DNA from: Neobacillus massiliamazoniensis
GTDB taxonomy: Bacteria > Bacillota > Bacilli > Bacillales > Cytobacillaceae
Direction: 5' to 3'
Assembly: GCF_001048695.1 (NCBI RefSeq)
Contig: NZ_CVRB01000004.1
Location: 620,001-684,000 of the forward strand
Length of the DNA: 64,000 nt
Part shown: piece by piece, positions 1 to 9,246 of the stretch
How the letters are laid out: the number at the start of each line of letters is the position of its first letter
How positions within the stretch are numbered: position 1 is the first letter of the stretch
Notes under the pieces: model-generated
Databases searched by the model: none
The model's input: the letters and a program-made list of their open reading frames with translations, nothing else
Told to the model about the DNA's origin: nothing
Translations under genes and position numbers: made by a program

Positions 1-1143
1 AATTTTGATTATGCTGCAACCACTCCACTAGATTATGAAGCAGCTGAAATTTATGTTAAAGCCGCAACTGAATACTATGGAAATTCCAGCAGTCTACATG
101 ACATTGGAGGACAATCAAATGCACTGCTTGAAAATTGCCGTAAAGAATTAGCCAGCCTATTAGGGGTGGATAAAAAAGGTCTATACTTTACTAGTGGTGG
201 GTCTGAAGGGAATTTTTTAGCGATTGAAGCGTTGTTATCATCTCCTAACAAAACGGGAAAACATATTTTAATAGCAATGGCTGAACACTCCTCCGTACAT
301 GGTGTGGTGAAACGATTAGAAAAAGCAGGCTATCAAATTACACTTCTTCCTTTTAATTCTTCAGGGGTAATCGATTTATTTCAACTTGAAAAAAGGATTA
401 CCCCTGAAACGGTTCTGATTTCAATTCAACATGTTAATTCTGAAATTGGAACAATTCAACCAATAGAGATTATAGCTAAAATATGTAAAGATAAACACAT
501 TCATTTCCACAGCGATTTTGTTCAGTCATTTGGAAAAATTGATCTGAAAAATACAGCCAGTCTTGTCAGCAGCTTTTCTTTTTCCGGTCATAAAATTTAT
601 GGTCCAAAAGGGATTGGGGGAGTTTTTATCAGCCCCAGCATTTCTTGGAGCCCTTTTTTCCCTGGTGGAACACACGAAAAAGGATTTAGGCCAGGAACGA
701 TTAATGTACCGGCTATTGCAGCAATGACCGTGGCTGCACAAAAAATAGATAAACAATTGCAAGAAGATCACCGTCGATTTCTGAGCTTGCGGAAAGCTTT
801 TATTGAGGAAATTTCCCCCATTAAAGATTCCGTCCAAATATTTCAAGCAGGAGAAGATTCCCAGCTCCCACAAATCATTGGGATGCGAATTTCGGGAATT
901 GAAGGGCAATGGATGATGTTAGAATGCAACCGGTTAGGATATGCTATTTCAACAGGGAGCGCCTGCCAAATTGGTATGCAAACCCCTTCGAAAACGATGC
1001 AAGCACTAGGCTTAGACATGCGGGAAGCAAAGGAATTTATTCGAATTTCCTTCGGCAAGTCAACCACGTTAGATAATGTACAGAAGCTCGCTCAAACGTT
1101 AGTGAATATTGTTAAAGCGTTTAATACAAATTCTGACCGTTAA
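1..1143 (+). CDS. nifS: Cysteine desulfurase NifS, 5'-truncated by window edge
   Basis: PLP-dependent enzyme that takes sulfur from L-cysteine. In B. subtilis this paralogue sits beside the NAD genes and is thought to serve the Fe-S cluster of quinolinate synthase NadA. The frame is open from base 1 and begins N-F-D-Y-A-A-T-T-P, the family's N-terminus, so only about one to three codons are missing. Visible landmarks are TSGGSE in the cofactor-binding region, the PLP lysine in SGHK (codon 592-594) and the catalytic cysteine in TGSAC (codon 964-966). niaR follows 40 bp downstream with its own ribosome site, which is the nifS-niaR pair known from B. subtilis. The nadBCA operon would be expected just outside the window, divergent. 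Repression by NiaR is known in B. subtilis; the operator lies off the window. Confidence 0.93.
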   Translation, partial: NFDYAATTPLDYEAAEIYVKAATEYYGNSSSLHDIGGQSNALLENCRKELASLLGVDKKGLYFTSGGSEGNFLAIEALLSSPNKTGKHILIAMAEHSSVHGVVKRLEKAGYQITLLPFNSSGVIDLFQLEKRITPETVLISIQHVNSEIGTIQPIEIIAKICKDKHIHFHSDFVQSFGKIDLKNTASLVSSFSFSGHKIYGPKGIGGVFISPSISWSPFFPGGTHEKGFRPGTINVPAIAAMTVAAQKIDKQLQEDHRRFLSLRKAFIEEISPIKDSVQIFQAGEDSQLPQIIGMRISGIEGQWMMLECNRLGYAISTGSACQIGMQTPSKTMQALGLDMREAKEFIRISFGKSTTLDNVQKLAQTLVNIVKAFNTNSDR

Positions 1144-1183
1144 TTATGCTAGAATAAACAAAGATACTTATAGGAGGAATTAT

Positions 1184-1723
1184 ATGTCTGAACAGAAAAA
1201 AATTCTCGGAGAAGAAAGAAGAAATTTTATTCTTCATCAGCTGAAAGAAAGTCCTTCTCCGATCACTGGGAGCGAACTTGCTGCGAAAACAAATGTTAGC
1301 AGACAAGTCATTGTCGGGGATATTACACTTTTAAAGGCTAAAAATGAGCCGATTATTGCAACAAGCCAGGGCTATATTTACGTAAAATATCATTCCGGTG
1401 ATTCTTATGTTCAAAGGACCATTGCCTCTTACCACACACCTGAAGAAACAGAGCAGGAACTAAATATCATTGTCGACCATGGAGTAACTGTAAGAGATGT
1501 AAAAGTTGAACATGCTGTTTACGGAGATATAACAGCATCCATTATGGTCTCGAATCGCCAGGAGGTCAAACAATTCATGAAAAAAATCAGCGATTCGAAT
1601 GCTTCATTTTTATCAGCATTAACAGATGGTATTCATCTCCATACCCTATCAGCAAAAAGCGAAATGGCATTGGATAAGGCAGTAAAGGCTCTTGCAGAAG
1701 CGGGCTTTTTAATAGAAATGTAA
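1184..1723 (+). CDS. niaR: NAD biosynthesis transcriptional repressor NiaR (YrxA)
   Basis: Nicotinic-acid-responsive repressor of the nad and nifS operons. The 179-residue protein has an N-terminal winged helix (about 1-60, with the family's RRNFILHQL start and an ASR-type recognition helix around NVSRQVIV) and a C-terminal 3H domain (about 75-175) whose histidines, seen in DHGVTV, EHAVYGD and HLHTL, bind metal and ligand. The ATG at 1184 is chosen because AGGAGG lies at 1172-1177; upstream in-frame codons overlap nifS and have no ribosome site. The length matches the 180-residue B. subtilis protein. It is probably cotranscribed with nifS and represses its own operon. A strong hairpin ends the unit. 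Confidence 0.93.
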   Translation: MSEQKKILGEERRNFILHQLKESPSPITGSELAAKTNVSRQVIVGDITLLKAKNEPIIATSQGYIYVKYHSGDSYVQRTIASYHTPEETEQELNIIVDHGVTVRDVKVEHAVYGDITASIMVSNRQEVKQFMKKISDSNASFLSALTDGIHLHTLSAKSEMALDKAVKALAEAGFLIEM

Positions 1724-1757
1724 AAATGACTTGGGTTTTAGAAACCCAAGTCATTTT
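1723..1757 (+). terminator. Terminator of nifS-niaR
   Basis: A perfect 16-bp stem (1723-1738 paired with 1742-1757) with a 3-base loop starts inside the niaR stop codon. The stem has A-rich and T-rich ends, so it could stop transcription from either side. Confidence 0.85.
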
Positions 1758-1829
1758 GATTTGTAAATTGTTGATGTTGTTTTTCCTAAATTAGGATTAA
1801 GATCAATCTATCTGGCACTGGGCACTAAA

Positions 1830-2270
1830 TTCGAAGGTCATTTTCTGGATTTTCACCTAAAAAAAAATGGATATGTGCCATTTTTGATTTTTATGTGCCG
1901 TTTTTCAATTATATGTGCCATTTTTCGATTTTATGTGCCATTTTTTTAATATATGTGCCGTTTTAAACTTTTATGTGCCATTTGATCCGGGCACCCATTT
2001 TCACCATTAAAAAAAGCTCCGTTTTTAAATTTCGAAGCTCATTTTATGGATTTTCACCTTAAAAAAACGGATATGTGCCATTTTTTTAATATATGTGCCG
2101 TTTTAAACTTTTATCTGCCATTTGATCCCGAACACCCATTTTCACCATGAAAAAGAGCTCCGTTTATAATTTCCAAAGCTCATTTTACCTTAAAAAAATG
2201 GATATGTGCCGTTTTTCGATTTTATGTGCCATTTTTTTAATATATGTGCTGTTTTAAACTTTTATGTGCC
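1830..2270. repeat. Array of 20-bp repeats inside a larger repeated block
   Basis: The 596-bp gap between the 3' ends of niaR (+) and pheA (-) has no credible gene. It holds thirteen copies of ATGTGCC, each followed by a T-tract, at exactly 20-bp spacing in three runs: six copies at 1873-1979, three at 2073-2119 and four at 2204-2270. Each run is preceded by TTTTCACC and an A-tract and, in the first two, followed by a segment containing CACCCATTTTCACCAT. The whole arrangement is therefore three copies of a higher-order unit starting near 1830, 2031 and 2171. There are no unique spacers, so it is not a CRISPR. Confidence 0.92.
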
Positions 2271-2319
2271 GATTTAGAATCTCCACCAAAATTGGTCGAG
2301 AGCATAATCTTCCCGCATT

Positions 2320-3165
2320 TTATTCAACCATAAAGGAAGGATAGCTTCCGAGCAATTTCACACCACAGCCCAATGCTTCTAGCTCAGCAATCGCTCCTGG
2401 AATTAAGACATCATCGAGCTTCATTTCAATATCGATAATGAAAAAATAATTGCCAATCCCTGTTTTCATTGGTCTTGATTCAATTTTGGAAAGGTTGAGC
2501 CTTCTCCAGGCAAATGCTGATAATACCTGATGAAGTGCACCTGCTTGATCGGATGGCAACGTGACCATCAAAGTGGTTTTATAATGGAATGTATCCATGG
2601 AAGGATAGGGTATTTCATTTTCTGAAAGAATGACAAAAGAAGTATGATTATAATCAAAATCATGAATATCCTTTTGAACAATGGCTGCCCCGTATTCTTT
2701 TGCGGCTAAGTCATTTGCAATCGCAGCTACATTCCATTCAGGATTCGCCATGATCATTTCTACTGCTGCGGCTGTAGAAGATATGCTTTCTACCGCCACA
2801 TTTGTAAAGTTTTTATGAAGAAATTTGTGGCATTGGGCAATCGCATGGGAATGACTATAGATTTTCGTCACGTCCTGCCATTTATCTTGATTTGAAGGAT
2901 GAACCATCAAATGCTGTTTAATGGGAATGATGATTTCTCCGACAATCGGAATTTGGACCTCATGGGTTAAATAATCAAGCGTAATATTTACTGAACCCTC
3001 AATTGTATTTTCCATTGGAACCACGGCGAGATTTACGTTGTGATTAATAACAGCGTCCATGCATTCCGGAATTGTCCGATATGGCTCATGATCAAATTTT
3101 GGAAACACCTCATTAACTGCAATTCCAGAAAAGGTTGCCTTTGGACCTAAATATCCAACTTTCAT
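2320..3165 (-). CDS. pheA: Prephenate dehydratase PheA
   Basis: Converts prephenate to phenylpyruvate in phenylalanine synthesis. The 281 residues comprise a periplasmic-binding-fold catalytic domain (about 1-185, opening KVGYLGPKATFSG) and a C-terminal ACT domain (about 195-275) with GALHQVL and ESRP, the elements that bind phenylalanine for feedback control. Length and sequence are close to the B. subtilis enzyme of about 285 residues. One oddity: the normally invariant Thr-Arg-Phe of the catalytic domain reads Thr-Ser-Phe (NHTSFVIL, near 2645-2655). The threonine is kept, the arginine is not. pheB lies 47 bp upstream in the same operon. No clear terminator follows; the repeat array begins about 50 bp beyond. 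Confidence 0.95.
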   Translation of the reverse strand: MKVGYLGPKATFSGIAVNEVFPKFDHEPYRTIPECMDAVINHNVNLAVVPMENTIEGSVNITLDYLTHEVQIPIVGEIIIPIKQHLMVHPSNQDKWQDVTKIYSHSHAIAQCHKFLHKNFTNVAVESISSTAAAVEMIMANPEWNVAAIANDLAAKEYGAAIVQKDIHDFDYNHTSFVILSENEIPYPSMDTFHYKTTLMVTLPSDQAGALHQVLSAFAWRRLNLSKIESRPMKTGIGNYFFIIDIEMKLDDVLIPGAIAELEALGCGVKLLGSYPSFMVE

Positions 3166-3212
3166 CTTCTTTCTCCATCTCCCTTTAAAAAAAAGAGGCT
3201 AAAAACAGGTCG

Positions 3213-3668
3213 TTACGCCCCTGTTCCCAGCACTTCTACTTTTTCAACAAATTCCAGCTTTCTTAATTCGGAAAGCATATCATCCATTTCTATTTCCATA
3301 TTACCTGTATTTAGAGAAAGGGTCACGTTCGCCCTGCCTTGAAGCGGAATCGTTTGGTGAATGGTTAAGACATTGCAGCCTGACATGGCAACAACGCTCA
3401 GCAGTTTTGAAAGTGTCCCTGAACGGTCCTCAAGATGAAAAAATAGGGTAATTAGTTTTTCCTTCTTGATGGTGGAGAATGGAAAAACAGTATCTTTATA
3501 CTTATAGTAAGCACTTCTGCTTAAATCTACTTGTTTGACTGCATCCCAGATTGATTCGGCATTTCCCCGGTTTAGCATTTCTTTTGCTTCAACCGCCTTT
3601 TTCATCGCCTCCGGTAAAACATCCTCACGCACCAAGTAAAATTTCTTATCAAAATGATCCATTTTCAT
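3213..3668 (-). CDS. pheB: ACT-domain protein PheB
   Basis: A 151-residue (149 if the second Met is used) member of the PheB/UPF0735 family. The N-terminal half has [14 protein letters not shown] and [12 protein letters not shown]. The C-terminal half (about 72-148) is an ACT domain with [13 protein letters not shown] and [18 protein letters not shown] domains bind amino acids, and in Bacillus the gene is always next to pheA, so a regulatory role in aromatic amino acid synthesis is likely, but its biochemical function is not settled. It lies 27 bp downstream of obg and upstream of pheA on the same strand. Two Met codons two residues apart are both possible starts. Confidence 0.9.
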   Translation of the reverse strand: MKMDHFDKKFYLVREDVLPEAMKKAVEAKEMLNRGNAESIWDAVKQVDLSRSAYYKYKDTVFPFSTIKKEKLITLFFHLEDRSGTLSKLLSVVAMSGCNVLTIHQTIPLQGRANVTLSLNTGNMEIEMDDMLSELRKLEFVEKVEVLGTGA

Positions 3669-3695
3669 CTCTCTACCCTACTCCTTCTAAGAAGG

Positions 3696-4985
3696 CTACT
3701 CGATGAACTCAAATTCAAATTCTAATAATTTCACGATATCGCCATCTGTTGCCCCTCTTTTTCTTAAGGCTTCATCTACACCAAGGCCGCGAAGCTGGCG
3801 GGAGAAGCGACGGACAGATTCCTCTCGTGAAAAATCAGTCATCTTAAAGAGCTTTTCAATTTTTTCACCTGAAACTACAAACGATCCATCCGACTCTCTC
3901 GTGATCGTAAACGCATCAGGTTCTTTTTCATGTTTATAGAGAACGCGATGAACGCCTGTTTCCTCTTCTTCATGTTCGAGTGGGAATTCCGGTGTTTCCG
4001 CTAATTTATCTGCGATCGCAAATAATAGCTCTCGAAGTCCTTTTCTTGTAACGGCTGAAATAGGGAAAATCGGATAATCATCTTGCAGCTGTTGTTTAAA
4101 GGATTCGAGATTTTCCTCAGCTCCAGGCATCTCCATTTTATTAGCGACAATGATTTGAGGCCGCTCTGTCAATCTTAAATTGTACTCTTTCAACTCTTTA
4201 TTAATTGTAAGATAATCCTCAAATGGGTCTCGGCCTTCCATGGAAGCCATATCAATCACATGGACGATTACCCGAGTCCGCTCAATATGACGTAAAAATT
4301 GATGACCCAAACCAACTCCGGAATGAGCTCCCTCAATTAATCCAGGTAGGTCTGCCATCACAAAGCTTCTGCCATCCTCTGTTTCAACCATACCAAGATT
4401 CGGAACAATCGTTGTAAAATGATATTCAGCGATTTTCGGTTTTGCCGATGATACGACGGAAAGTAAAGTAGATTTCCCAACACTCGGAAACCCAACGAGG
4501 CCCACATCAGCCAGTAGCTTTAATTCCAGTATCACATCGCGCTCTTGACCAGGCTCTCCATTTTCCGAAAGTTCTGGTGCCGGATTGGCAGGTGTAGCAA
4601 ATCTTGAATTTCCTCTGCCACCGCGGCCTCCCCTAGCAATAACCGCACGCTGTTCATGCTCGACTAAATCGGCAATCACTTCGTTTGTTTCAGCATCCAT
4701 CACCACAGTCCCTGGTGGTACCTTAACAATCAGCTCCTTGGCATTTCTACCATGCTGATTTTTCGACATGCCATGTTCACCTCGTGGTGCTTTAAAATGC
4801 CTTTGGTAACGGAAATCCATTAACGTTCTTAGTCCTTCGTTTACTTCGAAAACAACATCGGCCCCATTGCCGCCGTCACCGCCGGCAGGACCACCCTTTG
4901 GAACATATTTTTCACGGCGGAAAGCAACCATTCCGTTGCCTCCATCGCCGCCTTTAACATAAATTTTTACCTGATCGACAAACAT
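3696..4985 (-). CDS. obg: GTPase Obg
   Basis: Essential large GTPase linked to 50S ribosome maturation and, in B. subtilis, to stress response and sporulation initiation. Its 429 residues show the glycine-rich Obg fold (about 1-158, with GGDGGNG and [11 protein letters not shown]), the G domain (about 159-335: GFPSVGKST, switch region [29 protein letters not shown]) and the C-terminal OCT domain (about 350-429). Length agrees with the 428-residue B. subtilis protein. It sits between spo0B and pheB, the spo0B-obg order of B. subtilis, with short gaps that imply cotranscription. Confidence 0.97.
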   Translation of the reverse strand: MFVDQVKIYVKGGDGGNGMVAFRREKYVPKGGPAGGDGGNGADVVFEVNEGLRTLMDFRYQRHFKAPRGEHGMSKNQHGRNAKELIVKVPPGTVVMDAETNEVIADLVEHEQRAVIARGGRGGRGNSRFATPANPAPELSENGEPGQERDVILELKLLADVGLVGFPSVGKSTLLSVVSSAKPKIAEYHFTTIVPNLGMVETEDGRSFVMADLPGLIEGAHSGVGLGHQFLRHIERTRVIVHVIDMASMEGRDPFEDYLTINKELKEYNLRLTERPQIIVANKMEMPGAEENLESFKQQLQDDYPIFPISAVTRKGLRELLFAIADKLAETPEFPLEHEEEETGVHRVLYKHEKEPDAFTITRESDGSFVVSGEKIEKLFKMTDFSREESVRRFSRQLRGLGVDEALRKRGATDGDIVKLLEFEFEFIE

Positions 4986-5022
4986 TTTATACCTCCAAAC
5001 TGCCCAATAAAAGATCCAAATT

Positions 5023-5577
5023 TCAATACGAATCGCATTCCTGCAAAAACGGCATAAATACTTCGATTGCTAATTCATCGTTTGAAAACTCCTTCACCTC
5101 TATACTCATAGTGGTTACTTGTTCTGCCAAGAAGTTTTTCATTCGTTCACTATTTGTTATTATCCCGCTAAAATCGAAAAAGAAACGAACACCATCTGGA
5201 TTAGGTTCAATCGTAATCGATAAATGGTTTTCATGAAAGGTCTCAACTGACTTATTTAAACATGAAAAAAAAGAATTTGTCCAATCAGTCATAAGATTCT
5301 CATTGATTTCTAGGGATGTCGTGTCTTCAAGTACCTCATATTCGAGCTTAAAGAACCGATTCTCCCAATTGGATTTTAATAATAGCGAGGCAAATCGAGG
5401 CATATGTAAATTCGAAAGTCTTGTTTCATGCTGTGCTTCAATGATAATTTCGTCAATAATTTCCTTAACCCGATCTATTCTGTTTAAATCCAAGTTTCCT
5501 TTTATTAACTGTAGCCGATTTAACCAATCGTGTCGTGAGTGCCGTAGCACTTCAACAATATCCCATTCTTTGTACAT
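5023..5577 (-). CDS. spo0B: Sporulation initiation phosphotransferase Spo0B
   Basis: Carries phosphate from Spo0F to Spo0A in the sporulation phosphorelay. The 184-residue protein has the diagnostic [20 protein letters not shown] stretch at its N-terminus. The second histidine there (residue 16) corresponds to the phosphorylated His30 of B. subtilis. The rest is weakly conserved, as is usual for Spo0B, and forms the degenerate ATPase-like C-terminal part. The N-terminus is about 14 residues shorter than in B. subtilis, but no better start is visible. obg follows after 37 bp. Confidence 0.92.
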   Translation of the reverse strand: MYKEWDIVEVLRHSRHDWLNRLQLIKGNLDLNRIDRVKEIIDEIIIEAQHETRLSNLHMPRFASLLLKSNWENRFFKLEYEVLEDTTSLEINENLMTDWTNSFFSCLNKSVETFHENHLSITIEPNPDGVRFFFDFSGIITNSERMKNFLAEQVTTMSIEVKEFSNDELAIEVFMPFLQECDSY

Positions 5578-5710
5578 ACGTACACTCCTACTAATAAGTG
5601 TCGATAACCGTTTTCTGTTAGTATATCAAAAAAGTAACAATGCGTAAGCTTTTTTATGCGATTGATCATCATTTGTGGTTAGAAAAGACTTATTTTCTTC
5701 GTTTATGATG

Positions 5711-5749
5711 TAAAAAAAGAAAACTCTAACCGAATAGGTTAGAGTTTTC
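5711..5749 (-). terminator. Terminator of rplU-prp-rpmA
   Basis: A perfect 13-bp stem (5719-5731 with 5737-5749) around a 5-base loop is followed on the minus strand by TTTTCTTTTTTT, 10 bp past the rpmA stop. Confidence 0.9.
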
Positions 5750-5758
5750 GAATGTCTC

Positions 5759-6064
<306 letters not shown>

Positions 6065-6394
6065 CTATTTTTTGAAGGTAATTTTTATGTGACTGCCATA
6101 TTCCTCTTCAATCGTTTGTAATGAAACAACCATTCCTTCAAGGAGAAGTTGAATTTTCTCAAATGTGACTTTCGGAAGATCTTCCGGGATGACACAGCGG
6201 AGAAAACCGTCTCCCTGTTCAATCTCGGGGGTAACACCTGTTAAGGCATAAACCGAGTTGATTGCACCAACAGATACAGCGGATGCGCCTGCACAGACGA
6301 TATCCTTGCCCCGTTCGGCGAAAAAGGCATGACCGCTTATTTCAAATGATTGAATGTAATCGGAGTCAGAACGAGTAATCGTAATTTCAATCAT
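6065..6394 (-). CDS. prp: Ribosomal-processing cysteine protease Prp
   Basis: Cysteine protease (YsxB family) that removes the N-terminal extension of L27. The 109 residues contain the catalytic pair His22 (ISGHAFFAERG) and Cys34 (DIVCAGASAVS), spaced as in the family. It lies between rplU and rpmA in the rplU-prp-rpmA operon with short gaps, so enzyme and substrate are made from one transcript. Known in Staphylococcus aureus and B. subtilis; assignment here rests on the motif and the invariant position. Confidence 0.93.
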   Translation of the reverse strand: MIEITITRSDSDYIQSFEISGHAFFAERGKDIVCAGASAVSVGAINSVYALTGVTPEIEQGDGFLRCVIPEDLPKVTFEKIQLLLEGMVVSLQTIEEEYGSHIKITFKK

Positions 6395-6409
6395 CTATTT
6401 CTCAACACC

Positions 6410-6718
6410 TTATGCGTTGATTTTTTCGATGACTACTTTAGTGTAAGGTTGACGATGACCTTGTTTCTTACGGTTGTTTTTCTTCGCTTTGTACTTGAAA
6501 ACAGTGATTTTCTTCGCACGGCCTTGTTTTTCAACTTTAGCTGTAACTGTAGCACCTGCAACAACAGGGCTTCCTACTTTTACATCTTCACCGCCAACGA
6601 AAAGAACCTTGTCAAAAGTAACTGTTTCACCAGCTTCTGCATTAAGCTTTTCAATGTAGATTGCTTGGCCTTCTTCAACTTTAACTTGCTTACCGCCAGT
6701 TTCGATAATTGCGTACAT
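6410..6718 (-). CDS. rplU: 50S ribosomal protein L21
   Basis: Ribosomal protein binding 23S rRNA. The ATG at 6718 gives 102 residues starting [11 protein letters not shown], the usual family start and length, and follows AAGGAGG. An in-frame GTG three codons upstream lies within that site and is rejected. The C-terminal [12 protein letters not shown] signature is present. First gene of rplU-prp-rpmA, preceded by the L21 leader RNA and a promoter, so the operon is probably autoregulated by L21. Confidence 0.97.
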   Translation of the reverse strand: MYAIIETGGKQVKVEEGQAIYIEKLNAEAGETVTFDKVLFVGGEDVKVGSPVVAGATVTAKVEKQGRAKKITVFKYKAKKNNRKKQGHRQPYTKVVIEKINA

Positions 6719-6721
6719 GAA

Positions 6722-6830
6722 CTGCACCTCCTTATAAACTCAGACTCGCCATCCCCAGGCGCTTTGCTATAGAGCAAAATCTTACTACCTGTTCTGTGCG
6801 GTTGTAGCACAGGTGCTACAAACATAACAT
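6722..6830 (-). promoter_or_regulatory. L21 leader RNA of rplU operon
   Basis: The transcript before rplU contains a GTAGCACCTGTGCTAC hairpin (plus strand about 6806-6821), then CGCACAGAACAGG, TTTTGC...GCAAA (about 6773-6782) and CTGGGGATGGCGAGT just before the ribosome site. This matches my memory of the Bacillus L21 leader described upstream of rplU, thought to mediate feedback by L21. A covariance-model search of the Rfam family would settle it. Confidence 0.8.
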
Positions 6831-6834
6831 TAGA

Positions 6835-6864
6835 ATCCTACCATAACAATTGCCATAATGTCAA
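6835..6864 (-). promoter_or_regulatory. Sigma-A promoter of rplU operon
   Basis: TTGACA (plus 6859-6864) and TAGGAT (6835-6840) are 18 bp apart on the minus strand, with transcription predicted to begin just before the L21 leader. The -35 box overlaps the end of rng, so the ribosomal operon restarts inside the 3' end of the upstream gene. Confidence 0.65.
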
Positions 6865-8333
6865 TATAATTCTGCGGCTTTTCGGGAAATCTCACTCATC
6901 TCTCCGAACTGCTTCAATATATAATAATGCTCATGAGAGGTCTTTACAGAAAAATATATTTTCAACTGGAGTGACTCCTCAAATGCTGCTTGAAAGGTTT
7001 CGTTAGGACCCGCGAATGCCTCTTTCACCTCTTTCGTGGTTTCAACCAGAACAGCTTCATGATCGGTTGTGCGGTGCTCAAGCAGTTCCCGTTCAAGCCG
7101 GAAAGCAATGGTCTCAGCACTCAGGATTCGTCCTGTACCGTCACACAGAGGACATTTTACCTGTAAGGCTTCAGATAAAGGTACCTTCGTTTTTTTTCTT
7201 GTTAACTGCATAATCCCTAGAGCGGTAAATCCGATGATTTTCGTTCTTTTTTCATCCTTCTTTAATTCCCGTTCCATTAATTCCATAATAGAAAGCCTGT
7301 CTTGATCACGTTTCATATCGATGAAATCAATTAATACGATCCCACTACTATCACGAAGCCGGAGCTGATGGGCAATTTCTATCGCCGCAAGCTGATTCGT
7401 TTTTAATACTGTTTCTTGATAATCCCCTTTACCGGAAAACTTTCCGGTATTTACATCTATAATCGTTAAGGCTTCGGTCTCATCAAAAACAAGATATGCT
7501 CCTTTATCAAGCCAGACGACACGCTTTAAGGCTTTGTCGATCGATTGCTCTACTCGGTTGGCGGAAAAAATATTATCTTTTCCATTGTAAAAGGTAAATG
7601 TAATCTGACTCTTTTTCATCTCTTTTTCAAATACTTGTTTTAATGGCAAATCGTCGAGGATTACTTCGCCGACTGTCATTCTCCCAATCGTTACGTGAAG
7701 CATTTCCATAAAACTATCTTTTTGAAAAAGCAACCCAGGCTTTTTAAGAGAAGCCGTTCTCATCACCAATTCCTCGTATTGAAGACGGAGTTTGCTCCAT
7801 TCAACAGCCATTTCTTCCTTACTGCTAGTTAAACTTGAGGTCCGAATAATAATGCCTTCCTCAGCTGTTTTAAGATGCTGACCAATACGGCGGAGTTTTG
7901 TTTTTTGCTGTTCGTCTGCGATTTTTTTCGAAACCGCCACATAGCGGCCCTTCGGCATATAAATAAGATTATCTCCTTGAAATTCAATGATCCCTGTTAC
8001 TCTTGGTCCTTTTGTACCTGTTGCATCCTTATCCACTTGTACCAGCAATTTTTCGCCCTGATGGACAAGTGATGATAGGTGTTGGTGATTTTTATCCTCT
8101 GAAAGAACATATGAAGGAAGAGTATCACGATGCATGTACGCATTTTTATCCGTTCCGATATCGATAAATACAGCATTCATCCCAGGTAATACTTTCGTTA
8201 CTGTCCCATAATAAATATTACCGACCTGTGAGCGTTGCTCAGGTCGGTCAAATATGATTTTTTCAACTTGGTCATCTTTTAAAAGCGCAAAGCGCTTTTC
8301 CCTTCCAGTGTAATTAACAATCAATCTATCCAA
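6861..8333 (-). CDS. rng: Ribonuclease E/G family protein
   Basis: Single-strand endoribonuclease of the RNase E/G type. The 490 residues show an S1 domain within the first 130 residues (NIYYGTVTKVLPGMNAVFIDIG), a 5'-sensor/RNase H-like region, the two catalytic aspartates in IIDVNTGKF and VLIDFIDM, and the zinc-link motif CPLCDGTGRI. It lacks the long C-terminal scaffold of E. coli RNase E, so it is of RNase G size. B. subtilis has no RNase E/G and uses RNase Y and J instead, so this is a real difference, although some other Bacillaceae have the gene in this place. It lies between spoIVFB and rplU, 46 bp downstream of spoIVFB. Confidence 0.93.
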   Translation of the reverse strand: MDRLIVNYTGREKRFALLKDDQVEKIIFDRPEQRSQVGNIYYGTVTKVLPGMNAVFIDIGTDKNAYMHRDTLPSYVLSEDKNHQHLSSLVHQGEKLLVQVDKDATGTKGPRVTGIIEFQGDNLIYMPKGRYVAVSKKIADEQQKTKLRRIGQHLKTAEEGIIIRTSSLTSSKEEMAVEWSKLRLQYEELVMRTASLKKPGLLFQKDSFMEMLHVTIGRMTVGEVILDDLPLKQVFEKEMKKSQITFTFYNGKDNIFSANRVEQSIDKALKRVVWLDKGAYLVFDETEALTIIDVNTGKFSGKGDYQETVLKTNQLAAIEIAHQLRLRDSSGIVLIDFIDMKRDQDRLSIMELMERELKKDEKRTKIIGFTALGIMQLTRKKTKVPLSEALQVKCPLCDGTGRILSAETIAFRLERELLEHRTTDHEAVLVETTKEVKEAFAGPNETFQAAFEESLQLKIYFSVKTSHEHYYILKQFGEMSEISRKAAELY

Positions 8334-8379
8334 ACCAGCGTCCCCACTTTATGTTTACTTTTGCTTATATTATACCCCT

Positions 8380-9246
8380 TTAAAATAAAATGAGAAGGTC
8401 ACTGATTTTATCACTCAATCGCTTTTCACTAAAAAAGGCATGCAATAGTTCATTTTCATCCAGTCTACCTTGTTCTTTTCCTCCGGATTCAATAATGATC
8501 GGATGCTTACAGCCACGCTGAAATTTTTCTAATACCTCGATGAGCAAATCCTTTTCATTCGCTTGAATCGGTTTAAGCTGATTGAGGTCTGATTTTTTCC
8601 CATAATAACGCTCTAATAAAAAGCGCATAAATATAAACCGGCGCTGCTTCCACTCGTGATAAAGCGAGAAAAATAAAAAGGCAATCACAACCCAAACATT
8701 TATGTGCATAGGTGCAGCGATTAATATGAAGATGGCAAAGCAACCTAGACTCAAAAATGAAATCATAAGGGTCAAGCGGTGAGCTTCCGGAAAGGCTTTT
8801 TTTAATGAGAAAAATAAAAAAACCAACTTCCCCCCATCAAGAGGCCAAATCGGGAAAAGATTAAAAATGAAAATCATCAGATTGTAATAAAGAAAGGTTT
8901 GAAATAGCTCGTTTGGCAACCATGAGAGGGACAACAAGAGATAGGCTGCAGCTACCATCCAAACATGTTGAAAGGGTCCAGCCAGAACGACGATGGCTTC
9001 TTCTTTTAACGGACGATTCCCATGCTCATCCATTTCTGCTACTCCGCCAAATGGGTGAAGCGTGATTTTTTTGATTCTCCAGGAAAAAAAAGAAGCAGCA
9101 GAAGCATGCCCCATTTCATGGATAAAAATAATGCCAAGCAAAAGACAAAGCTCAAGGAAATGGGCTGTAGCGATGGAAAGGGCTATGATAATCCACAACA
9201 ACGGATGGATCTCAACATGTCGAAGTAAATTTATCGTCTTATTCAA
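8380..9246 (-). CDS. spoIVFB: Intramembrane metalloprotease SpoIVFB
   Basis: Site-2-type membrane protease that cuts pro-sigma-K in the mother cell. The 288 residues equal the B. subtilis length. The zinc motif HEMGH is at residues 43-47, and the aspartate of the LDG motif (PIWPLDGG) is about residue 138. Several hydrophobic segments precede a cytoplasmic CBS-like C-terminal region (about 205-288). The start overlaps the end of spoIVFA by 8 bp, so the protease and its inhibitor are translationally coupled. Confidence 0.95.
   Translation of the reverse strand: MNKTINLLRHVEIHPLLWIIIALSIATAHFLELCLLLGIIFIHEMGHASAASFFSWRIKKITLHPFGGVAEMDEHGNRPLKEEAIVVLAGPFQHVWMVAAAYLLLSLSWLPNELFQTFLYYNLMIFIFNLFPIWPLDGGKLVFLFFSLKKAFPEAHRLTLMISFLSLGCFAIFILIAAPMHINVWVVIAFLFFSLYHEWKQRRFIFMRFLLERYYGKKSDLNQLKPIQANEKDLLIEVLEKFQRGCKHPIIIESGGKEQGRLDENELLHAFFSEKRLSDKISDLLILF

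Noticed and set aside
1873..2270. CRISPR-like regular repeats
   Set aside because: The units are adjacent 20-mers without unique spacers, and no cas gene is in the window.
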